Part shown: positions 18,808-28,269 of the stretch, piece by piece
Layout: each line of letters starts with the position of its first letter
Position numbering within the stretch: the first letter of the stretch is position 1
Assembly (NCBI GenBank): GCA_018828505.1
Contig: JAHJVF010000477.1
Span: forward strand, 1 to 34,444
Source: Bacteroidota bacterium
Lineage (GTDB): Bacteria; Bacteroidota; Ignavibacteria; Ch128b
Reading direction: 5' to 3'
DNA length: 34,444 nt
Notes under the pieces: model-generated
Databases searched by the model: none
The model's input: the letters and a program-made list of their open reading frames with translations, nothing else
What the model was told of the DNA's origin: nothing
Program-made: the position numbers and the translations under genes

Positions 18808-20048
18808 TGAAGTTAAAGTACTCGTTTCTCGTTACAATTTTTATTTGCCTTTTTACCACTAATCTTTATTCTCAATCAAAAGTTTTGACAGGAATAGAAA
18901 TTCTATTCAGAGATGGTTTAGATAAAATTAAAGGAAAAAGAGTAGGATTAATTACTAATCAAACCGGAGTTAATTCAAAACTTGAATCGACCATTGATTT
19001 GATTCATAAAATGAAAGATGTGAAGTTAGCTGCACTCTATGGTCCTGAGCACGGTGTGAGAGGTGCAATTCCCGCAGGCGAAAAAATTGATACTTACATA
19101 GATGATAAAACAAATCTTCCAGTTTACTCATTATACGGAAAGACCCGAAAACCAACTCCTGAAATGTTAAGAGGAATTGATGTTTTGATTTATGATATAC
19201 AGGATATTGGTGCACGCTCATATACTTACATTAGTACTATGGGTTTGGCGATGGAAGCTGCTGCAGAAAATAATATCAGCTTCGTTGTGCTTGACCGTCC
19301 TAATCCGCTTGGCGGAGAAAAATTCGAAGGTTCGATTGTCCGCGATGGTTATTTTTCATTCATCAGTCAATTCCCAATTCCCTATATATATGGATTAACC
19401 TGCGGTGAGATCGCACTGATGATCAACAACGAAGGTTGGTTGAAAAATAAAATTAAATGTGATCTAACCGTTGTAAAAATGCAGGGCTGGAGAAGAGATA
19501 TGATTTTTGAAGATACAGGTTTACCCTGGGTCCTCACTTCTCCTCATATTCCACATTACTATTCGGCGCAATATTATAGCTGCACCGGAATTTTAGGTGA
19601 ACTTGGGGTACTTTCTGAAGGTGTCGGTTCAACCCTTCCCTTTCAATTAATGGGAGCTGAAGGAATTGACCCTGAATTGATTGCCACGAAATTGAACAAT
19701 TTGAAATTACGGGGAGTGATTTTCAGACCAATAACCTGGAAACCATTTTACGGAAATTATCAAGGTAAGACTCTTGGTGGAGTTCAAGTTCATATTACTG
19801 ATTATAAAAATGTCAACCTGACATCCATTCAGTTTTACTTTCTTCAAGAATTAATCAAACTTTACCCTGACAAAAAAGTCTTCACTCAAGCTAAGCCGGA
19901 AAGAACAAGAATGTTCGATTTAGCAACAGGCTGGAATCAGATTAGAGAAAGATTTTCGAAGTCTTATAAATACAATGACATCAAAAACATTTGGGAAAAC
20001 GAAGCAATTGAGTTCAAGAAAAAAGCTGCAAAATATTTTTTGTATTAG
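18807..20048 (+). CDS. DUF1343 protein, NamZ-like exo-beta-N-acetylmuramidase family
   Basis: Signal peptide; GKRVGLITNQTGVN, LYGPEHGVRGAIPAGEKI, LPVYSLYGKTRKPTPEML, DVLIYDIQDIGARSYTYISTM, LDRPNPLGG. Confidence 0.9.
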   Translation: MKLKYSFLVTIFICLFTTNLYSQSKVLTGIEILFRDGLDKIKGKRVGLITNQTGVNSKLESTIDLIHKMKDVKLAALYGPEHGVRGAIPAGEKIDTYIDDKTNLPVYSLYGKTRKPTPEMLRGIDVLIYDIQDIGARSYTYISTMGLAMEAAAENNISFVVLDRPNPLGGEKFEGSIVRDGYFSFISQFPIPYIYGLTCGEIALMINNEGWLKNKIKCDLTVVKMQGWRRDMIFEDTGLPWVLTSPHIPHYYSAQYYSCTGILGELGVLSEGVGSTLPFQLMGAEGIDPELIATKLNNLKLRGVIFRPITWKPFYGNYQGKTLGGVQVHITDYKNVNLTSIQFYFLQELIKLYPDKKVFTQAKPERTRMFDLATGWNQIRERFSKSYKYNDIKNIWENEAIEFKKKAAKYFLY

Positions 20049-21000
20049 TCTTTCGTTACTGACCTTATTCTCAGTTTCAGCTTTCTCACAAATTGCATTT
20101 TCAAAGTTTGAGAATAACTCATCCTATGAAGGGAATTGGGAATTAGCTTATGACGTTCCCAACTTTATCTCAAGCTATGTGCGGGAGAGCTTTGAACTTA
20201 TTTCACTTTCGCCGAAGAATCTCGAATATGAAATTACGCACTCCAAAAGTGATAGTCTTACTATTTTAGAATTTATAAATCAACTTGGTTTTAAATATTT
20301 CGTAACAGGTAAAATTTCAAAATTCAGCATTTCTCGTTTTACAGCCGGCGAACCGAAATTGGCAGGCTATGAAACGTATTCGAATGACATTTCTTTAACC
20401 TTAAATATTTTAGATTTAAGTTCTAATAAAATTATCTTTTCAGAGATATTCTCCAATGAAATCTCAGATCTCGGGGTTGGCGTTACCATTTTTGGCAGAG
20501 AATCTGCAAGTAAACGGGAATTTTATAATTTGGATAATATCCGATTTGGCTCTTCAGAATTTGTCCAAACACTCGTCGGCAAAAATATGATCGTTATTTG
20601 TGAATCATTCACTGAGAAAGCGAAATCAGTTTTTTCAGATCTAAAACAAACTAAAGTACAAATTCCCAAAAACAATACTGAAGATTCTCCCTCTCCTTTT
20701 GTGAGAAAAATTATTAAAGGTGAAATTCTTCTGATCGATCATGAGAATAAAGAAGTTTTTATCAATTTAGGTTCGAGTGATAATCTTTCTGTTGGTACAG
20801 TCTTATCTGTTTATGCCATCGGTGATTCTCTATTTGACCCACAGACAAATATCTTCCTGGGAATTGCTGATAGAAAAGTCGGTGAAATTGAAATCGTTGA
20901 AATTAGAGGTGAACGATTCTCTCTTGGAATAATTCGTTCAGAAACTGAAGAGGTAAAAAAAGGAAATCAAGTTCGAAAAATTTCTGTTCTACCTCGATAA
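20008..21000 (+). CDS. Secreted CsgG/FlgT-C-like envelope protein
   Basis: TTG at 20008 gives MSSRKKLQNIFCISLSLLTLFSVSAFSQ signal peptide (track starts at 19975). C-terminal GEILLIDHENKEVFINLGSSDNLSVGTVLSVYAIG..VGEIEIVEIRGERFSLGII resembles FlgT_C. Confidence 0.6.
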   Translation: MSSRKKLQNIFCISLSLLTLFSVSAFSQIAFSKFENNSSYEGNWELAYDVPNFISSYVRESFELISLSPKNLEYEITHSKSDSLTILEFINQLGFKYFVTGKISKFSISRFTAGEPKLAGYETYSNDISLTLNILDLSSNKIIFSEIFSNEISDLGVGVTIFGRESASKREFYNLDNIRFGSSEFVQTLVGKNMIVICESFTEKAKSVFSDLKQTKVQIPKNNTEDSPSPFVRKIIKGEILLIDHENKEVFINLGSSDNLSVGTVLSVYAIGDSLFDPQTNIFLGIADRKVGEIEIVEIRGERFSLGIIRSETEEVKKGNQVRKISVLPR

Positions 21001-22701
21001 TTTTTCATAATCGAAATCCACATCTGTCACGGGCCAGCGTGGTTTAATTTTGATCGTATCAGGGTAATAGACAAATTTATTTGAAAATTCATTTCTGACT
21101 GATGAACCTAAAAATTGTTTGCCTTGTCCGCTTTCATCCTGAAACATCTTTAACAAATAGGACCCTTGTAGGATTCTTTTAAGTTCATATTTCCCTGAGG
21201 TGTCAACTTTAGCTGAATACTTTTGACGGGGTCCATCTATCCCCCTTGCAGAAATAAATACTTTATCAGATTTATCTTTATCGAGATTTTTTACAGTACC
21301 TATAATTTCACTGAAATATGATTCATCATTGGTTCTAAAGCTTATGGTGAAAACCGAATCGACTTTATTCCCGGCAAGGTCTTTAAAGTATTTGAGATCT
21401 AAACTTAATCTGTAATCCATCTTTGGTATTAAAGAAAGCTTGGGAATAATGTGAAAAGAGGATTGATCAATATATTTAATTTCAAACTCGACGTCCTTAT
21501 TCGAAGAATCCTTGAAAACAATTCCAGACTTCAAATTCTCATTTGCTATGAAATCGTCAAATAGGAAATAAATTATTGGATTTAAATAATCGGTAGTAGC
21601 GCTTTTTTCAAATGGTCTTGAATCTAATAATTTTGGTGCTGTCGTATCCTTTCCTGCATTACTTAAAAAACTAATTATACTTGTATCCGATTCATTTCCA
21701 AAGTAATCATTGATACCGAATGTTTTTAACTCATATTCATAATCATCTTTTAGTTCATCAAACAACAAGAAAATGCTTGTGCCGGGAAGTCTTGCACGAA
21801 AATGTCCGAGAGGTTCAACTGCAATATAGTCTTTCTTGTCTCGCAAAATTATTTTTTCAGCAATGAGGGAAGTTGAATCGATTGGTTCATTAAATACTGC
21901 TAGCAAATGGTTATTATCGATTGATTTAACTGAAAGAACCACTGGTTTTGCTGTGTCTTCTCTTGTCATTTCAATGTAAATATTTTCTTTCTTATTCAAA
22001 GAATCGCTTAAGAAAATATCTGCCAAAGCGAATCCGACTTGATCTTGCTCAATCTGGTATAACAAATCTTTAAATTGATCTCTCACAGCAAGTAATCTGT
22101 ACCAGCCATTATTCAATCCGAGTAAGTTGAATTTGCCTTCTCGAGAAGTTTGACTGACATAATCCGGTTTTTTATCAGAATATTTAACAATCGAATTTGC
22201 TGAATCAATTTTAAATAAATAGACCATAATATTGAAAGGATTATCATCATAAATCTGTCCAGAGATTGAACCTTCATCAATTTTATCACCGGTCGAAAAT
22301 TTTAGAGTAAATGTTTCTGATAACTTATTTCTTCTGAGATCAGAAATATCCGTTCCAAGTGTGATTACATAAGTTTGATTTTCTTTTAACCTCTCAGGAA
22401 AGATAATTTCCACTTCTCTTCCACTCCAACTGATCTCAGGACTCTCTTCAAAATATGGGGAAATAAAAATTGATTCTTGGAATGTCCGTTTGTCGATGTA
22501 TTCATTGAACTCAAAAACAACTTTGTCATCGGAGAAGTTTGTTGCAGCTTGTGGAGGATAATATGAAATTATTTCAGGTGGGATTTTATCCTCTTCACCC
22601 CCTCCAGGCGGTAACTGGCTTGCACATGAGAAAATCATAATCGAATTCAGAATAATGAAAAAAGATATATAATATTTTTTCAAGTTAGTATTCTGCTTCA
22701 T
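20989..22701 (-). CDS. Ig-like (Big_5/SbsA-type) domain lipoprotein
   Basis: Lipobox IMIFSCASQLPPGGGEEDKIPPEI followed by VVFEFNEYIDKRTFQESIFISP..YVITLGTDISDLRRNKLSETFTLKFSTG. Confidence 0.75.
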   Translation of the reverse strand: MKQNTNLKKYYISFFIILNSIMIFSCASQLPPGGGEEDKIPPEIISYYPPQAATNFSDDKVVFEFNEYIDKRTFQESIFISPYFEESPEISWSGREVEIIFPERLKENQTYVITLGTDISDLRRNKLSETFTLKFSTGDKIDEGSISGQIYDDNPFNIMVYLFKIDSANSIVKYSDKKPDYVSQTSREGKFNLLGLNNGWYRLLAVRDQFKDLLYQIEQDQVGFALADIFLSDSLNKKENIYIEMTREDTAKPVVLSVKSIDNNHLLAVFNEPIDSTSLIAEKIILRDKKDYIAVEPLGHFRARLPGTSIFLLFDELKDDYEYELKTFGINDYFGNESDTSIISFLSNAGKDTTAPKLLDSRPFEKSATTDYLNPIIYFLFDDFIANENLKSGIVFKDSSNKDVEFEIKYIDQSSFHIIPKLSLIPKMDYRLSLDLKYFKDLAGNKVDSVFTISFRTNDESYFSEIIGTVKNLDKDKSDKVFISARGIDGPRQKYSAKVDTSGKYELKRILQGSYLLKMFQDESGQGKQFLGSSVRNEFSNKFVYYPDTIKIKPRWPVTDVDFDYEKLSR

Positions 22702-23738
22702 CTTCTCACGGTTTTTCGATACTCTCGAACTGCTCTTTGATGCTCGGTATAATTTTTTGAAAATTTGTGACCATCATTTTTTCCAGTAGATACAAAATAA
22801 ATAAAATTATGCTTTTCGGGATTAACTGCAGCCAATAAGCTCGCTCTCCCCGGTGAATTTATTGGTCCAGGAGGCAAACCCGGATTGAGATATGTGTTAT
22901 ATGGGGAATTTATTTTTAAATCTTTGTACAGCAACCGACGAGGTGGACCTGAAATCACATATGCGACAGTCGGATCTGCTTCCAACCGCATTTTCTTTTT
23001 TAGTCGATTATGATAGACACCCGATATCGTGGAGCGTTCACTTTCAACATTCGTCTCAACTTCGATTATGGATGCTAAAGTTACAATTTCATTTTTCGTG
23101 AATTTTATTTTTGCTTCATATAGTTCGATTTTCTCTTTATAGAACTTTTGAAAGTGTGAAGCCATTTTGTTGATCACTTCCTCCGGGGTGCTGTCCGTAA
23201 AAAACTCATAAGTATCAGGCATCAAAAAACCTTCAAGTGTAGATTGAGGTACATCATATTTTGATAAAAGCTCTTTATTTGATGCTGCCATCAAGAATTC
23301 TTCTTGTGTGAAATTAAGTGAATCTGAAGATATCCTTGCAATTTGTTTCAACGTTATACCTTCCGGAAAAGTAATTTTTAACGTCGATTTTCCCCTTCCT
23401 TCAACAAACATTCGAAGTAGATTATAATTTGATAAACCATACGGAACTTCATAAGTCCCAGCTTTAATTTTTCTTTCAACACCTAATACAAATCCACAAA
23501 AAAGAAATGCATATTTGCGATTGATTATGTGTTTCTTCTCAAGACTATCTGCAAGAGCCTTGAACGTTGATTTTTCATGAACCTTAACTAGAGTCGATAT
23601 TTCATTATTTTTTGCATTTTCTGCGAAGAATAAATTCAAGCCGAACATTAAAAATAAAATAAATGATGAGAGTATTATCAGCCAATAATCAGGCGTGATG
23701 TAACTACCGGGATTATTTTTCTCATGCTTAGCTTGCAT
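22698..23738 (-). CDS. mltG: Endolytic murein transglycosylase MltG
   Basis: LEGFLMPDTYEF, LASIIEVETNVESERSTISGVYHNRLKKKMRLEADPTVAY, SPYNTYLNPGLPPGPINSPGRASLLAAVNP. Confidence 0.95.
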   Translation of the reverse strand: MQAKHEKNNPGSYITPDYWLIILSSFILFLMFGLNLFFAENAKNNEISTLVKVHEKSTFKALADSLEKKHIINRKYAFLFCGFVLGVERKIKAGTYEVPYGLSNYNLLRMFVEGRGKSTLKITFPEGITLKQIARISSDSLNFTQEEFLMAASNKELLSKYDVPQSTLEGFLMPDTYEFFTDSTPEEVINKMASHFQKFYKEKIELYEAKIKFTKNEIVTLASIIEVETNVESERSTISGVYHNRLKKKMRLEADPTVAYVISGPPRRLLYKDLKINSPYNTYLNPGLPPGPINSPGRASLLAAVNPEKHNFIYFVSTGKNDGHKFSKNYTEHQRAVREYRKTVRR

Positions 23739-24727
23739 TAATTTGGAAAGGGATGTGTAATTGGATTTGTTTGATAATAATTCGATTCGTAAGATTTCAG
23801 CCCGGCAAAAGCGATCATTGCTCCGTTATCCATACATAAAGATAAATCCGGATACAAAAGATTACAACTTTTAACTTTTAAGCTCTCTCTCAATTTTTCT
23901 CTAAGATAATTATTTGCCGCAACACCGCCAACTAAGACAGCATCTCTGACTTTGAACTCTCTAACTGCAAGATCGACTTTTTGAACTAACGCCTCAGAAA
24001 CAGCTCGCTGAAAGGACGCAGCAATATTTTGTTTAGAGATATCGTCCATTCCTTCTGAATAATTTTTCTGAATAAATCTCAGAACAGAAGTTTTGACTCC
24101 ACTAAAGCTGAAGTTATATTTTTCAGCTAAATTTGCAACCGGAAAATCTGTGAAATTCTCATCTCCCAATAACGCCAACTTCTCGATTTCCGAACCGCCT
24201 GGATAATTCAGACCAAGCAGTTTTCCAACTTTATCGAATGCTTCACCAGCTGCATCATCGACTGTCGATCCGAGTAACTCCATCTCATAAAAATCTTTAA
24301 TCAAGTAAAGAGCGGTATTGCCACCGGAAACAAGTAGAGCAACGAACGGGAATCGTGGTTTTTGTTCCGACAAAAAAATTGAAAATAAGTGTCCATGAAC
24401 ATGATTTACTGGAATGAAATTTTTTCTCAACGAAAAACTAAGTCCTCTTCCGAAACAATATCCGACAATCAAAGCTCCTATTAATCCGGGCCCAGCAGTT
24501 GCTGCGATCAAATCCAACTCTCTCGAGTCTAACCTGGTTTCGGTTAAAGCTTGTTTCAGGAGTGGAAGTAAATTTTGGAGATGTGCTCTACTTGCAATTT
24601 CCGGAACAACGCCCCCAAATTTATTGTGTTGCTCCTGGGTATAAATTAAATTTACGAGAATCCTATCATTTTCGATAATTCCAATTGAAGTCTCATCACA
24701 GGATGTTTCAATGCCCAAAGTTATCAT
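23738..24727 (-). CDS. tsaD: tRNA N6-adenosine threonylcarbamoyltransferase
   Basis: LGIETSCDETSIGI, PVNHVHGHLFS, LLVSGGNTALYLI, FSFSGVKTSVLR, VLVGGVAANNYLR. Confidence 0.97.
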   Translation of the reverse strand: MITLGIETSCDETSIGIIENDRILVNLIYTQEQHNKFGGVVPEIASRAHLQNLLPLLKQALTETRLDSRELDLIAATAGPGLIGALIVGYCFGRGLSFSLRKNFIPVNHVHGHLFSIFLSEQKPRFPFVALLVSGGNTALYLIKDFYEMELLGSTVDDAAGEAFDKVGKLLGLNYPGGSEIEKLALLGDENFTDFPVANLAEKYNFSFSGVKTSVLRFIQKNYSEGMDDISKQNIAASFQRAVSEALVQKVDLAVREFKVRDAVLVGGVAANNYLREKLRESLKVKSCNLLYPDLSLCMDNGAMIAFAGLKSYESNYYQTNPITHPFPN

Positions 24728-25632
24728 GATCGCTTAGCAAAAATATTCAGTGCTATATTTTTTACAAGATCGGGATTCTCCTTCATTCTTCTCATAGAAT
24801 ATTTATACCATTGAGTTCCAAATGGGACGTAAATCCGTACCTTGTAACCCTCTTCAACAAGCTGATCACGTAAATCGACTTTTACACCCAATAACATTTG
24901 GAATTCAAACTCTTTAAATGACTTATTATATTTTTTTATAAGCTGTTTTGAAGAATTAACCAAATATAAGTCATGTGTCGCGATGCCGACATAAATATTA
25001 TTTTGAAAAAGAAAGTCAAGAAGTTGGATAAAATTATCCCTGATCTCCTGTTTCCCTTTATAAGCGATTTCTTCTTTTTCGTTATAAATTCCCTTACAAA
25101 GGCGAACACTGCTACCACTTAATTCTTTTAGTGCACCTTTGAATATATTCTCCCCATCTCGAAGATATGCTTGCATTACCATCCCACAGTTAGAATAACT
25201 TCTTCGCAATTCTTTGTACAATCGAACTGTATCATAGGTGCAGCTCGAATCTTCCATATCAATCTCAACATAATTATCCGTTTCCTTTGCAACATCGAGA
25301 ATGAGTTTCATATTTTTTAAACAGATGTCATAACTAAGTTTTAATCCAAGTTGAGTTAATTTCACAGAAAGTGTTGACCCAAGTTTTTCATTTGCAATTT
25401 TTTTAAGCACGTCTATTGCTTCATTTGTCGATTCGGTTGCTTCTGATATTTGGGTCGTATCTTCTCCGAGTACATCCATCGTAGCGAGTATTTGTTTTGA
25501 ATTCAATTCTTTAACAACACGAACACCATCTGATAGATATTCTCCGGCTATATACCGGGATGCAAAAAGTTTTATGAATGATTTAGGTAAGATTTGAGCG
25601 AGCTTAACAATAAGCAAATTTAGTAAGTTCAA
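24724..25632 (-). CDS. Proline dehydrogenase family protein
   Basis: SVKLTQLGLKLS, YVEIDMEDSSCTYDTVRLY, MVMQAYLRD, VRLCKGIYNEKE, YVGIATHD, FEFQMLLGVK, RIYVPFGTQWYKYSMRRMKENP. Confidence 0.9.
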   Translation of the reverse strand: MNLLNLLIVKLAQILPKSFIKLFASRYIAGEYLSDGVRVVKELNSKQILATMDVLGEDTTQISEATESTNEAIDVLKKIANEKLGSTLSVKLTQLGLKLSYDICLKNMKLILDVAKETDNYVEIDMEDSSCTYDTVRLYKELRRSYSNCGMVMQAYLRDGENIFKGALKELSGSSVRLCKGIYNEKEEIAYKGKQEIRDNFIQLLDFLFQNNIYVGIATHDLYLVNSSKQLIKKYNKSFKEFEFQMLLGVKVDLRDQLVEEGYKVRIYVPFGTQWYKYSMRRMKENPDLVKNIALNIFAKRS

Positions 25633-25650
25633 AAGAAAGCTCCGTTATTA

Positions 25651-25790
25651 TTTATGAGCCGAACCAGCCTGCCTGCACGCCAAAGTGTATAGCACATTTC
25701 AAGTTTACCTACGCAAAGCTTCGGTAAACAGGTATTTTGACATGCGGGCGTTACGGCACACAGGCGTGTAGTGAAGCAGGCTCATTTATT
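25651..25790. repeat. Intergenic inverted-repeat element, copy 2
   Basis: Begins TTTATGAGCC and ends GGCTCATTTATT; internal 7-bp hairpin GTTTACC (25703-25709)/GGTAAAC (25723-25729); more GC-rich than its surroundings. Confidence 0.5.
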
Positions 25791-26440
25791 CATGTTGAAT
25801 TATTTTTCTTCTCTTTTGAAAGCAGAGTTAAAAGATTCCAAATAAAAGTAAACTTATTATTTAATTCTTCAATTGTAGAATCATTATGAATTACGAAATC
25901 GGCTAATTCCTCAGCATCATCAGGATCGATTTGATATTGTGCTCTCTGAAAAAATTCTTCAGGCTCAATTGAATCTCTTGATACGATTCTTTTCAATCGA
26001 TTCGAAATTTCTGATTTTAACAGTACAATATAATCAAACTTATCTTGAATATTTGTCTCGAAAATCAGAGCTGATTCAACGAAAACGAGATTACGTTTTT
26101 TAAATTCTTTCTTCGCTATGTTTTGGATTTCAATTATGGTTGGTGGGTGAACGATTGAGTTAATCTTTTTATACTTTATCGGATCAGAATAAATTTCCTC
26201 GGCAATAAATTTAGCATTTAATTTTCCGCTATGAAGATATGCTTTGCTGCCAAAAGTTTGGGCAATATGACTTCTTACGTTTTGGTTTTCGAACATTAAA
26301 TCTTTTGCAATAGCATCTGAATCTAGAACAATTTCGCCTTTTTGTTTAAGGAACTCGGAGAAAAGCGATTTCCCGCTGCCGATCCCACCGGTAATTCCAA
26401 TTAGTAGATTATAGTTCTTCCGACGCTGGGAAGAATGCAC
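25790..26440 (-). CDS. coaE: Dephospho-CoA kinase
   Basis: LIGITGGIGSGKSLFSEFL (P-loop), VLDSDAIAKDLM, SIVHPPTI, VFVESALIFE. The track start at 26482 overlaps rny; GTG 26440 gives MHSSQRRKNYNLLIGITGG. Confidence 0.93.
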   Translation of the reverse strand: MHSSQRRKNYNLLIGITGGIGSGKSLFSEFLKQKGEIVLDSDAIAKDLMFENQNVRSHIAQTFGSKAYLHSGKLNAKFIAEEIYSDPIKYKKINSIVHPPTIIEIQNIAKKEFKKRNLVFVESALIFETNIQDKFDYIVLLKSEISNRLKRIVSRDSIEPEEFFQRAQYQIDPDDAEELADFVIHNDSTIEELNNKFTFIWNLLTLLSKEKKNNST

Positions 26441-26441
26441 T

Positions 26442-28004
26442 TTATTTGGCAAAAGCAATCTTTCGCACTTCTCTGATAACAACTACTTTAATCTGACCCG
26501 GATATTCCATTTCTTCCTGGATTTTCCCGGCAATCTCCTGGGCTAATCTATCTGCAGTAACATCATCGATTTTTTCGTGTTCAACAACAACCCGCACTTC
26601 TCTTCCAGCTTGGATTGCATAAGTCTTTGCTACTCCCTCAAACGATTTTGCAATTGCTTCAAGTTTTTCCAAACGTTTAACATATCCCTCAAGAGGTTCT
26701 CTCCGGGCACCAGGTCTTGAACCACTGATTGAATCAGCAGCTTGGACAATAGCTGCAACTGGATGTTCCATCTCGATGTCATCATGATGGGAACCGACAG
26801 CATTTACTACAATTGGGTGCTCATTATATTTTTTTGTTATTTCCCACCCTAGTAGAGCATGCGGTCCTTCAACTCCTTTTTCTACAGTTTTACCAATATC
26901 GTGCAGGAGCGCACCTCGCTTAGCATAAGTTGGGTCTAATCCAAGCTCAGCGGCAATAATGCCTGCTAACATAGCGACTTCAATACTGTGCTGTAATAGA
27001 TTTTGCCCATAGCTGGAACGATATTTCATTTTTCCCACTAATTTAATTAGTTCTTTATGCATCCCATGCAAGCCCAACTCGACTAAAGCGTTCTCACCAT
27101 CTTCAATAAAACGGTCATCGAGTTCTTCCTTAACTTTTTCTACCACTTCTTCAATCCTTGCCGGATGAATTCTACCGTCAGCCATTAACTTTTCGATCGA
27201 TACTTTTGCGACTTCCCTTCTGAAAGGATCGAAGGCACTCAAAATTACCGCCTCAGGCGTATCATCTACAATCACATCAACACCGGTTGCTGCTTCAAAT
27301 GCACGGATATTCCGCCCTTCTTTACCGATAATTCTCCCCTTCATTTCTTCATTTTGGATTTGAACAACACTTACCGTCGTTTCCACAGAGTGATCGGCTG
27401 CTGATCTTTGTATTGCTTGCACAATTATTTTTTGAGCTTCTTTTTTGCACTCGGCTTTTGCTTGATCACGAATATTTTTAATTGATTGTGCAGCTTCTGC
27501 TTTCGCTTCATTGCTCAAATTTTCGATCAGCATTTTTTTTGCTTCGTCCCGTGTGAGACCGGCAGTTCGTTCAAGTCTAATGTTCTGTTCGGTGATTACT
27601 GTATCGAGCTGTAAATTTTTCTTCTCAGCCTCGGTTAAATGGCGTGAAAGCTCTTTTTCATTTTCGAGTAAAGTTTTTTCCTTTTTGATATAAACTTCCA
27701 ATTTTTTTTCAAGAGTCTCCTCTCTTGTTTTAATCTGCTTTTCATAATTCTGAACTTGATTCTTTTTTTGTGAAACTTCCTGATCAAAATTCTGTTTTTT
27801 CTTGTACCATTCGTCTTTGACTTCTAGAAGCTTCTCCCTTTTGATATTTACTGATTCCTTCTCAGCATCCTGAATTATTTTTTTTGCCCTCTCTTCAGAA
27901 GAACTTATGCTACTTTTTCCAACCTGTGAATTTAACATCCACCCTAAAAAGAAAAGCGTAACACATAGGAAGACTATTAACGGAATTAAAATATAAAGAT
28001 CCAT
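26442..28004 (-). CDS. rny: Ribonuclease Y
   Basis: N-terminal TM segment, coiled coil, KH region [49 protein letters not shown] domain [11 protein letters not shown]-terminal [15 protein letters not shown]. Confidence 0.97.
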   Translation of the reverse strand: MDLYILIPLIVFLCVTLFFLGWMLNSQVGKSSISSSEERAKKIIQDAEKESVNIKREKLLEVKDEWYKKKQNFDQEVSQKKNQVQNYEKQIKTREETLEKKLEVYIKKEKTLLENEKELSRHLTEAEKKNLQLDTVITEQNIRLERTAGLTRDEAKKMLIENLSNEAKAEAAQSIKNIRDQAKAECKKEAQKIIVQAIQRSAADHSVETTVSVVQIQNEEMKGRIIGKEGRNIRAFEAATGVDVIVDDTPEAVILSAFDPFRREVAKVSIEKLMADGRIHPARIEEVVEKVKEELDDRFIEDGENALVELGLHGMHKELIKLVGKMKYRSSYGQNLLQHSIEVAMLAGIIAAELGLDPTYAKRGALLHDIGKTVEKGVEGPHALLGWEITKKYNEHPIVVNAVGSHHDDIEMEHPVAAIVQAADSISGSRPGARREPLEGYVKRLEKLEAIAKSFEGVAKTYAIQAGREVRVVVEHEKIDDVTADRLAQEIAGKIQEEMEYPGQIKVVVIREVRKIAFAK

Positions 28005-28029
28005 AATTTTTGCTTTCTTGTTTTAATCT

Positions 28030-28253
28030 GCCGCCCCAAATTCTCCTCTAGATAGGATTTGAGAACCTATCTAACATACAGTGGGTGTCAGCCCAAAAAC
28101 CTTTTACGTCCACTGAGCTATTTGATTACCAAGTAATCAAAATGGCTACGATCATATAAATGATAGTTGAGGCCTGTAATTGGCTATTGGAGTCTAACTC
28201 CCTTGGTAAAAGTGTTAGTTCTCAAATATTTACCAAGAAGAATTCAGAGCGGC
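28030..28253 (-). ncRNA. Candidate structured non-coding RNA between zapA and rny (6S-like is one hypothesis)
   Basis: Closing stem 28235-28253 with 28030-28048: 19 contiguous pairs including 5 G.U. Hairpins: 28202-28210/28229-28237 and 28050-28056/28066-28072. Loop-loop complement 28218-28227/28057-28066 (10 bp). Near-perfect TTTGATTAC-TTG-GTAATCAAA hairpin. TATACT box at 28258-28263. Confidence 0.6.
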
Positions 28254-28257
28254 TAGA

Positions 28258-28263
28258 AGTATA
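28258..28263 (-). promoter_or_regulatory. Candidate -10 box (TATACT) for the zapA-rny intergenic RNA
   Basis: Reverse strand reads AATATTATACTTCTAGCCGC; a TSS about 7 nt downstream would fall at the base of the closing stem. No good -35 match. Confidence 0.35.
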
Positions 28264-28269
28264 ATATTA

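Noticed and set aside
28030-28140. tRNA-like motifs in the zapA-rny RNA (TAGCTCAGTGG and GGTTCTCAAATCC)
   Set aside because: The T-loop would be 9 nt instead of 7, the D-arm does not close, and no acceptor stem or anticodon arm fits.
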